Part shown: positions 8,819 through 16,000 of the stretch, piece after piece
How the letters are laid out: each line of letters opens with the position of its first letter
Numbering within the stretch: the stretch's first letter is position 1
Assembly (NCBI GenBank): GCA_009691525.1
Contig: SICG01000026.1
Span: forward strand, 1 to 36,430
Direction of reading: 5' to 3'
DNA length: 36,430 bases
DNA from: Candidatus Latescibacterota bacterium
GTDB taxonomy: Bacteria > Latescibacterota > UBA2968 > UBA8231
The notes under the pieces: generated by a model
Database searches by the model: none
The model's input: only the letters and a program-made list of their open reading frames with translations
Told to the model about the DNA's origin: nothing
Made by a program: the position numbers and the translations under genes

Positions 8819-9772
8819 TCAGAGACCGCGAAAGAAGCCGCAGATATAGGATGAGGAGACCTGTCGGCGTCCCTGGATGTAGCGCCGCCGCCGCAGGGCC
8901 AGGGGCAGCAGGCGCAGCACGTCGACCAGGGCCAGGCTTAGGTACGGGGCGCGCAGAGGCCAGCGAAACAACAGATAGGGCCACAGCAGCAACTCGGTCA
9001 GCAGCAGGGGGGGCAGCAGCCGGAGCAACACCCCGGGGGAAGCGTTTTTGATCAGGGTCAGATAGCGATTTTTCAGGACGTGGCGCTGGAAGAAGGCCGG
9101 CTTCTCGGCAAAACGCAGGCGGCCGTCCAGTGAGCCGGAGCCCACATGATGAGCCGGTGGAGTGGGCTGGAAGCGCACCTTCCAACCCCAGAGCTGGGCC
9201 CTCCAGGCCAGGTCGATGTCCTCGCCATAACCAAAGTAGGATTCGTCGAAATATTCCCCTTCCACTTTGAGATCTTCGAGGGCCTCGCGGCAGAAGAGGA
9301 CCACCGCGCCGGTGGCGCCGAAGACTTCCTCGGGGAGATCGAGTTCCGTGCTGTGGCGAATGCGGATCTGCCGGCGCAGGAAGAAGCCGCCGTTGAGCAA
9401 CTCCTGGGTCGCCTCCTGGAAGACGAGCCCGGTCACCGCCGCCACCCGGGGGCCAGGGGCAAAACCCTGCAGGGCCTGGCGGAGAAAGTCGGGTTCGAGA
9501 AAGACGTCGGTGTTGAGCACCAGGATGTAGGGAGCGTTGCAGGCGGCGATGGCCTGGTTGTAGCCGGCGGCAAAGCCGCGGTTGGTGGGGTTTTCGATCA
9601 GCCGCACCTGCGGGTAGTGTTGCCTGAGCCACGTCTGCGAGCCATCGGTGGAACCGTTGTCCACCACCACCACCTCGGCGAGGGGGCAGGTCTGGGCATA
9701 GAGCCCTGCCAGGCACCGGTCCAGGTATTTCATGCCATTCCAGTTGGCCAGCGCTGCGGCGGTGTCACTCAC
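8819..9772 (-). CDS. Glycosyltransferase family 2 (rhamnosyltransferase-like)
   Basis: A 317-residue GT-A glycosyltransferase and the first gene of the polysaccharide operon. Recognisable segments are ALANWNGMKYLDRCL, VVVDNGSTDGSQTWL, PTNRGFAAGYNQAI, the DxD-like LNTDVFLEPDFL, and FDESYFGYGEDIDLAWRAQL, which contains the catalytic-base region of WbbL/RfbF-type rhamnosyltransferases. A hydrophobic patch and basic helices near residues 245-300 suggest membrane association. The GTG start at 9772 is supported by a strong GGAGGAAAG ribosome-binding site about seven bases upstream. The divergent mpl gene begins 97 bp away, so this short region must hold promoters for both strands. The rhamnosyltransferase likeness is family-level only. 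Confidence 0.9.
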   Translation of the reverse strand: MSDTAAALANWNGMKYLDRCLAGLYAQTCPLAEVVVVDNGSTDGSQTWLRQHYPQVRLIENPTNRGFAAGYNQAIAACNAPYILVLNTDVFLEPDFLRQALQGFAPGPRVAAVTGLVFQEATQELLNGGFFLRRQIRIRHSTELDLPEEVFGATGAVVLFCREALEDLKVEGEYFDESYFGYGEDIDLAWRAQLWGWKVRFQPTPPAHHVGSGSLDGRLRFAEKPAFFQRHVLKNRYLTLIKNASPGVLLRLLPPLLLTELLLWPYLLFRWPLRAPYLSLALVDVLRLLPLALRRRRYIQGRRQVSSSYICGFFRGL

Positions 9773-9832
9773 GCTCTTTCCTCCAAGTCAAAAAATCTAA
9801 CCCCGCCCCCTACCCTTAGCAACCGCGCCTGC

Positions 9833-9862
9833 TTGACAGCGGCTCGGCGCGAGAGGTATATA
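9833..9862 (+). promoter_or_regulatory. Sigma-70-type promoter of mpl
   Basis: TTGACA at 9833-9838 is followed after 18 bases by TATATA at 9857-9862. Transcription would be expected to start about seven bases past the -10 hexamer, at or next to the mpl ATG (9869), which would give a leaderless message. The match is read directly; activity is inferred. Confidence 0.65.
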
Positions 9863-9868
9863 GGAATC

Positions 9869-11296
9869 ATGTTTCAATTGCGGCCATCTGCCCATATCCA
9901 CCTGATTGCCATCTGCGGCACCGCCATGGGTTCCCTGGCCGGCATGCTCAGGGAACGCGGCTTCCGGGTCACGGGTTCGGACACCCACGTGTACCCGCCG
10001 ATGAGCACCTTTCTGGCGGAGATGGGTATCGAGGTGCAGGCCGGTTTCGACGCGGCCCGCCTCGAACCCGCCCCCGACCTGGTGGTGGTGGGCAACGCGG
10101 TCTCGCGCGGCAATCCCGAGGTGGAAGCCGTGCTCGACCGCCAGCTCACCTACGCCTCGCTGCCCGAGGTGTTGAGAGATTGCTTCCTGCGCGGCAAACG
10201 GCCGGTGGTGATCACCGGCACCCACGGCAAGACAACCACCACGGCCATGGTGGCGCACCTGCTGAGCCAGGGTGGCCTCGACCCTTCCTTTCTGATCGCC
10301 GGTTTGCCTCGGAACTTCCCCCGGTCCTTTGGTCTGGGCAAGGGCGAGTATTTTGCCGTGGAGGGCGATGAGTACGACAGCGCCTTCTTCGCCAAGTGGG
10401 CGAAATTTTTCTATTACCTGCCCGAGATCCTCATCGTCAACAACATCGAATTTGACCACGCCGACATCTACGAGAACCTGGGGGCCATCGAGAAGGCTTT
10501 CAGGCAGGTGATCAACCTGGTGCCAGGCCAAGGGCTGGTGCTGGCCGGCAGCGGGGACCTGGTGCTGGCCCGGCTGCTGCCCCAGTCCCGGGCGCCGGTG
10601 CAAACTTTTGGTCTGGAGGCAGAGGCCCACTGGCAGGCAACCCAAGTGGAGACCTCGTCCCAGGGAGAGCACTTCACTCTCTGCCGGCAGGGAGAGGAAC
10701 TGGGCCGTTTCTTTTTGGCCCTCAGCGGCGCGTACAATATCCGCAATGCCCTGGCGGCCTTGGGCGTGGGCCTGAGCGCGGGGTTGTCGGTGGAGCAGTT
10801 GCAGGAGGGGCTGCGCTCCTTCAAGGGGGTGCGGCGGCGGCAGGAATTGCTCGGGGTGGTGGGCGGGATCACCCTCATCGACGATTTCGCCCATCATCCC
10901 ACGGCCGTGGCCCAGACCCTCCTCGGCCTGCGCCAGGCCCACCGCAGCGGGACGCTGTGGGCGATTTTCGAACCCGCCAGTGCCAGCAACGCCCGGGCGG
11001 TTTTTGAAGCCCAGTATCTGGAGGCCTTTGCCCCGGCAGACCAGGTGATCATCGGCAAGGTGCCCCGCCCGGAGCGGGCGCGCAGCGATGAGCCCTTTTC
11101 CGGGGAGCGCCTGATCGAAGCGCTGCGCGCCCGGGGCAAGGGCGCCTGGCACCTGCCCGAGGTTGAGCAGATCCTGGCCCGGCTGGAGGCAGAGGTGGCA
11201 CCGGGGGATGTGGTGGTATTTATGAGCAACGGCGGTTTCGGCGGGGTCCAGACCCGTTTTCTCGAAACACTCAAGGGCAGAGATGCAGCTGCTTAA
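9869..11296 (+). CDS. mpl: UDP-N-acetylmuramate:L-alanyl-gamma-D-glutamyl-meso-diaminopimelate ligase
   Basis: A 475-residue Mur ligase of the recycling type: it re-attaches the tripeptide L-Ala-gamma-D-Glu-mDAP, recovered from murein turnover, to UDP-MurNAc in the cytoplasm. The N-terminal domain has the Mpl-type HIHLIAICGTAMGSLAGML (MurC has a different loop). The ATP-binding P-loop GTHGKTTTT lies at residues 117-125, EGDEYDSAFF and NIEFDHADIY follow, and the C-terminal domain contains DDFAHHPTAV and FEPASASNARAVF. The length fits Mpl. I use ATG 9869; the TTG at codon 4 is an alternative start. It overlaps the LD-carboxypeptidase gene by 14 bp, and together they form a murein-recycling pair. 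Its presence implies mDAP-type peptidoglycan. Confidence 0.95.
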   Translation: MFQLRPSAHIHLIAICGTAMGSLAGMLRERGFRVTGSDTHVYPPMSTFLAEMGIEVQAGFDAARLEPAPDLVVVGNAVSRGNPEVEAVLDRQLTYASLPEVLRDCFLRGKRPVVITGTHGKTTTTAMVAHLLSQGGLDPSFLIAGLPRNFPRSFGLGKGEYFAVEGDEYDSAFFAKWAKFFYYLPEILIVNNIEFDHADIYENLGAIEKAFRQVINLVPGQGLVLAGSGDLVLARLLPQSRAPVQTFGLEAEAHWQATQVETSSQGEHFTLCRQGEELGRFFLALSGAYNIRNALAALGVGLSAGLSVEQLQEGLRSFKGVRRRQELLGVVGGITLIDDFAHHPTAVAQTLLGLRQAHRSGTLWAIFEPASASNARAVFEAQYLEAFAPADQVIIGKVPRPERARSDEPFSGERLIEALRARGKGAWHLPEVEQILARLEAEVAPGDVVVFMSNGGFGGVQTRFLETLKGRDAAA

Positions 11297-12215
11297 GCCT
11301 GGTCCCCTGCAACCGGGGGAACTCATCGCCCTGGTGGGGCCTTCGGGACCGGCGCCCAGGGAGCGGTTGGAGGCGGGCATCGCCTATCTGGAGGGACGCG
11401 GGTACCGGGTCAGGCCGGGACGCCACCTTTTCGCGCGCCACCATTACCTGGCCGGCACCGACCAGCAGCGGGCCGAGGATCTGCGGGAGGCCTTCGCCGA
11501 TCCCCAGGTGCGGGCGGTGTTCTGCGCCCGGGGCGGATACGGCACGGGTCGGCTCCTGGATCGGCTCGACTACGCTGCCATCGCCGCTGACCCCAAGATC
11601 GTGTTGGGCTTCAGCGATACCACCGGTTTGCACCTGGCTCTCCAGGCCCGCTGCGGCCTGGTCTGTTTCACCGGCGGGCTGGTCTCCATGGATCTGGCCG
11701 GCGAGCGGGATCCCTTCACCGAGCAGTGGCTGTGGCGGACCCTGACCAGCAACGCGCCCTTGGGTGCGTTACCTCTGGGGGAAGAATTCAAGGTGCTGCG
11801 GCCGGGCCGGGCTGCGGGACCCTTGCGGGGTGGTTGCCTTTCGCTCTTATGCAGCCTGATGGGCACTGATTACGTGCCGGAGCTGAAGGGTGCCATTCTG
11901 CTGCTAGAAGATGTGGACGAATATCCCTACCGTCTGGACCGCATGCTGAACCATTTGCGCCTTGCCGGCGTCCTAAAGGACATCGGGGGCTTGGTCCTGG
12001 GCCAGTTCAAGGACTGCTTCAAGCCCGAGGAGATGGGACACTCGCCTGATTTGTCGGAGATGGTGATGGAACTGACCGAAGGTCTCGACCTGCCGGTGGT
12101 GACCGGGGTGCCCTACGGCCATTTCACGAGACGATTGGTATTACCGCTGGGCGTGCAGGCGGTGCTGGACACCGCCCTTCCCGAACTGCGCCTCACCGAG
12201 ACGGCTTTTGCATGA
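11283..12215 (+). CDS. ldcA: LD-carboxypeptidase (peptidase family S66, LdcA type)
   Basis: A 310-residue cytoplasmic serine peptidase expected to remove the terminal D-Ala from murein tetrapeptides, giving the tripeptide that Mpl uses. The S66 catalytic residues can be located: Ser111 in LGFSDTTGLHL, Glu209 in LLLEDVDEYPYRLDRML and His280 in VPYGHFTRRLVLPLG. The ARGGYGTGRLLDRLD segment is also characteristic. There is no signal peptide, which fits recycling in the cytoplasm. The ATG at 11283 lies inside the mpl 3' end with AAGGGCAGAG just upstream, so translation is coupled. The gene ends in an ATGA overlap with the HEAT-repeat gene. MccF-type immunity proteins share the fold, but the mpl neighbourhood favours murein recycling. 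Confidence 0.92.
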   Translation: MQLLKPGPLQPGELIALVGPSGPAPRERLEAGIAYLEGRGYRVRPGRHLFARHHYLAGTDQQRAEDLREAFADPQVRAVFCARGGYGTGRLLDRLDYAAIAADPKIVLGFSDTTGLHLALQARCGLVCFTGGLVSMDLAGERDPFTEQWLWRTLTSNAPLGALPLGEEFKVLRPGRAAGPLRGGCLSLLCSLMGTDYVPELKGAILLLEDVDEYPYRLDRMLNHLRLAGVLKDIGGLVLGQFKDCFKPEEMGHSPDLSEMVMELTEGLDLPVVTGVPYGHFTRRLVLPLGVQAVLDTALPELRLTETAFA

Positions 12216-12706
12216 GAGTCTGCTGCCTGTTTCTGCTCTTAGTGTGGGGTGCTGCTGCCCAGGCCCAGGACCCGCATATCCAGCGCCTGGGACAGGAATT
12301 GCACAGCCGAGAGCAGGGCCTCCGCATGCAGGCGGCCCGCAGCCTGGGGCTGGCCGGCGAAGCCCAGAGTGTGCTGCTCTTGCGCCAGGCGCTGCCGGGG
12401 GAGCGCAGCGCTGCCGTGCGCCTGGAAATCGTCCGCGCCCTGCGCAATATTGTTTTTTTGCGGTACCCAGGTTATCCGGAGGCACTGCGGGTGCTGCAGG
12501 AGGAATCCAGCGACGGGGCCGAGGCCGATGAACTGGTGCGCCTGAAGGCCACGGAGGCGCTGTGGGAGGCGGGGAAGAAGGATCTCCTAGATCCGGTGCC
12601 GGTGTTGCGCCGCAACCTGGGAGACCGCAGCCAGCGTCTGCGCCTGGCGGCGGTGGAAATGCTCGGGAAGCTAGGTACCCCCGCCACCATCAAAGCCCTG
12701 GGTTAG
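12212..12706 (+). CDS. Exported HEAT-repeat protein, N-terminal part (ends at in-frame TAG)
   Basis: This frame encodes 164 residues: a signal peptide (MRVCCLFLLLVWGAAAQAQ) and then alpha-helical HEAT-type repeats such as LRMQAARSLGLAGEAQSV, AVRLEIVRALRNIV and LRLAAVEMLGKLGTPATIKAL. The TAG at 12704-12706 falls in the middle of a repeat. The same frame continues without another stop to 13096, and the following codons complete the repeat, so the gene is most simply a 294-residue HEAT protein with one nonsense codon. It is coupled to the LD-carboxypeptidase gene by a 4-bp overlap. A periplasmic scaffold role linked to the cell wall is a guess from context. Alternatives to a dead gene are a sequencing or assembly error, readthrough, or re-initiation at GTG 12713. 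Confidence 0.75.
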   Translation: MRVCCLFLLLVWGAAAQAQDPHIQRLGQELHSREQGLRMQAARSLGLAGEAQSVLLLRQALPGERSAAVRLEIVRALRNIVFLRYPGYPEALRVLQEESSDGAEADELVRLKATEALWEAGKKDLLDPVPVLRRNLGDRSQRLRLAAVEMLGKLGTPATIKALG

Positions 12707-12712
12707 GCTGCG

Positions 12713-13096
12713 GTGGATCAGGCGCAACCGGAGACGGTGCGTCTCAAGGCCATCGAAGCCCTGGGGGCCACGGCCCAGGCAGATCTGGGGCCGGTGGGCC
12801 GCCAGGTGCAGGAAGAAAATATCGCCATGGCCGGGCGGCTGCGCACCCAGCCCTTGGTGCCGGCCAGCACCTTGGAGACGCGCCATCAGCTGCAGATCCG
12901 CTATCTGAGCGCCCTGCTCAGGGACCCCCGCGCCAGTTCCTCTCTGGCGCTGCGGGCGGTCAAGTCCATCGGCCAGGTGAAGGACCGCTCTTCGGTGCCG
13001 GTCTTGCACGAGGTGATCGCCAATCACCAAGACGAGGCGGTGCGCCTGCAGGCTACCAAGGTGCTCAGCCATGTGCTGGCGCGGCAGTACGAGTAG
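12713..13096 (+). CDS. HEAT-repeat protein, C-terminal part after in-frame TAG
   Basis: This 127-residue continuation is in the same frame as the preceding HEAT segment and is separated from it only by TAG and two codons. It contains further HEAT helices (ETVRLKAIEALGATAQ, LALRAVKSIGQVKD, AVRLQATKVLSHVLA). A GTG at 12713, seven bases after the TAG, could act as a re-initiation start with only a weak ribosome-binding sequence. On its own it has no signal peptide, so a separately made product would stay in the cytoplasm, unlike its N-terminal half. It ends in TAG at 13094-13096, directly abutting the stop of the convergent giant gene (TAGCTAG), leaving no room for a terminator between them. Confidence 0.65.
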   Translation: MDQAQPETVRLKAIEALGATAQADLGPVGRQVQEENIAMAGRLRTQPLVPASTLETRHQLQIRYLSALLRDPRASSSLALRAVKSIGQVKDRSSVPVLHEVIANHQDEAVRLQATKVLSHVLARQYE

Positions 13097-16000
13097 CTAG
13101 CGCAATCCCAGCGCTTTGAGATAATCCGCTCCGGCCCGGCTCAGATCTGCCAGTACGATCCGGGCCTCGCGACCCACCTGATCCCAGTCCATCTCGCGCG
13201 CCTCAGCCTGGGCCAGCTGCTTTTCGCCGGCCTCTTCGCGCAGGGCCACCCGATCCCACAGACCTACCCCGATATTGGGCTCGATCAGCACCACCCGCCA
13301 GCCGGCGATGTGCCCGGCAAAACAGCGCCCGCCCTCCTGCAAAAGAAAGGTGGAGCCGGTGCGCTGTCCCTGGTCGTCGAAGCTGGGCAACACGTCCACC
13401 AGGGTGCCGGGTGGATCGAAGAGGGGGGCGATGAGGAAGTCGAGCATCATGTACCGGGGGAAGCCGTAGGAGAGGCCAGTCAGGTCCACACCCACCGGGC
13501 GGCCCAGCTCGCGCTGGTAGGCCGGGGCGGTGCGCTGCTCGTACGCGGCCAGGGCTTCCATCACCCGGCGTCCTGCGAGGGCCAGTTGGTCGAGAATGGG
13601 CTGCTGGTGTTCGGGCCGGATGTGCACGGGAAGAAATTGTTCCAGACTGCCGCCGCGCCCGACATTGGTGATCAACTGGGTGCTGTTGAGGGTGATCCAG
13701 TGGGAGAGGTGCCAGCGTTCTTCCAGGCTGGGGGCCCCCGGATCGGCGGTGGAGAGGATGATGCGGTGCGAGCCGTAGATGGGGGTGCGGGGCCGGCGGC
13801 TGCGATCCACGGGGCTGCCCCACTCCGAGATCTGGCGGCACCCGAAGGCGGCCATGAATTCCTCGGTGGCCCAGTATTCGGGCGAAGAGCGGATGACTTC
13901 CTGGATGGCGGTGTTGTGTTTGAGGGAGATCTGGTGGATAAAATTCACCGCCGCGCGCAGTTGATCGGCATCCAGCTGGCCATCGAGCCGGCCCAGGGCA
14001 AAGGCGCGGGCGTTGCGGCCCCCGGATTCGGCGGCATCCTTGATCATCACCAGCGGGTAGCGCTGGGCAAAGGCCGCCAGGCCGCCATAGGGCGTGTCCG
14101 GTAGGCCTTCGGCGATCCATTTTTTGACCAGGGCCTCGTCGCGGCTGCGGGCCGTGTACTCGCTTAGCCAGTCGATCTCGGCGGGCATCTCCACCCCCGA
14201 AGTGGGCGGGAAGATGTCGGGATACTTGGCCTTGTCGTAGGTGGTCCAGGTGTGGAAGAGGGACTGGACCGTATAGGGCAGGCCGCAGTCCTCCAGTTGA
14301 CCGGTGGTGTAGAGCGGGTCCCCGTGGAAGGGATAGACAAGGGCAGCCAGCACCGGGCTGGTGAAACGGGCTGCCACCCGGATGCCCTTTGGCGGTACCT
14401 GCCCGGCCGCCTCGGCCGCCTGCGCCGGGCTGAGGCCCTTGTGTTGGATCAGGGCCTGGGCATAGGTGGTCGTGTCCACGTAAAAGTGGGCGCTGCGGCA
14501 GCAGACCACCGGCCGGGGAAGTCCAGGGCGGTGGTCGATTTCGGGATGGCGGCTGATAAAGACGTTGGCACCGGACTGACCCTGGGCCTCCAACTGGCGG
14601 GCCAGAGTGGGGCCTTCGCGCAGGGCCCGCGAATAGTGGGTGCGACCCACCGGTAGACCGATGAGATGGTTGATCCGCTGCTCGGCCTGGATCAACCCAG
14701 GGTCAAATTCGGCGAAAACCACCGGCAGCGGGAAGCCGTCGTTGCGGATAAAGGCCAGCTCCCGCAGCTGCCCGTAGGAGCGCCAGGCCCGCTCGGCTTT
14801 GCCCCGGGCGCCGGCGCCGATGGCCTCGACCTGCTGGCCGTCGAGGAAATTGCCCAAGAGCAGATCCTGCTCGGCAAGGGGCAGGGCGTGTACCTCGGGG
14901 TGGCGGGTGACCACCTGGCGCAGATAGCGGTAGAGCCAGGTGTGGCGCTCCACCGCCAACTGATAGAGGTCCTCACCGGCAAAGCCGGCGAAGCCGATGC
15001 CCCGCGAGTAGACCCAGGGCCGGTACTCGTAGAAGTGGTCGTCGAGGGTCTCGGCGAAAAAGTCGGCCAGACGCCGCCATAACAGGGAGGAATCTATTAA
15101 CCCCTCTGCGGGGCGGGTCAGTTCGATGGTGTGTTCCACCGCCAAGAGGATGTAGAAAAGCTCGGCACCCTGGGCCAGCAGGCGGAGGTGATGCTGGCAT
15201 TGGTTGCTGGAGAGCTGGCCTTGATGGTGGGCTTCGGCCACTTTCTGGGCCAGGCGACCAAAATCGCCGATATCCTCGTACCCACCGCCGATCTGACGCC
15301 AGATGGCCAGTTCGAGCTGCCTGCCGGTGAAAAGCTGGGCCAACCGGCCGATGAACTCCCGGGTCAGCTGGGGGTGTTCCTCGTCGTGGAACTGGCCGGC
15401 CAGGGCCAGCAGGGCGTTGCGCGTATAACCGATGAAGGTGCCCAAAGCCTGCTCGTCCACCGGCTGGTCGCCCGATCCGAGGGCCTGCAGGGCGGCCTGG
15501 TACGCGGCGGGAAAGGAGATGGGCTCGGCGGGTACCGCGGCAAAGGCGGCCTGGCGCTGGTTGAGGGCCTGGGCTTTGGCGATGCGGGCAGCCAACTGGC
15601 GCCTCGCCTCGATGGCCACCTGGGGGCGTTCCTCGGCGGCCTTGTTGGAACTCTCGAGACGCCGTTCCTGGCGGAACTCCTCGGGCTGGGGCCAGTACCG
15701 GGCATGTAACAGGGACAGATCGTTGGCCGGGGGCCGTCCCCCCAGGCGGCGCAGGCCTGCTTCAAAGCGCTGGGCATAGGCCTGGATCTCCTCGGCTTCG
15801 GCGCCTTCGAGCAGGAAGAGGCCACCCAGGGCGAGAAATTCGCCGAATCCCAGCTCTGCGAAGGGCAGTCCGCGTCCCAGGCGGGCCTGGGCCTGGGCGA
15901 TGAAGTGGTCGCGCTCCCGGTCGCGGCCAAAGCGGCGCAATTTCTCTGCTTCCTCCAGCCACTGCCCGAACTCCTGATCCTGGCGCATTTCATCCAGGGC

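Noticed and set aside
8817-9716. Long N-terminal extension of the family 4 glycosyltransferase frame
   Set aside because: The extension is an out-of-frame reading of the upstream family 2 glycosyltransferase and is Pro/Arg-rich.
9146-9868. Upstream extension of the mpl frame
   Set aside because: It is antisense to the family 2 glycosyltransferase, and the Mpl fold begins only after 9869.
9797-11380. A 527-codon minus-strand frame across mpl
   Set aside because: It is antisense to well-recognised mpl motifs and reads as His/Gln/Gly-rich low-quality sequence.
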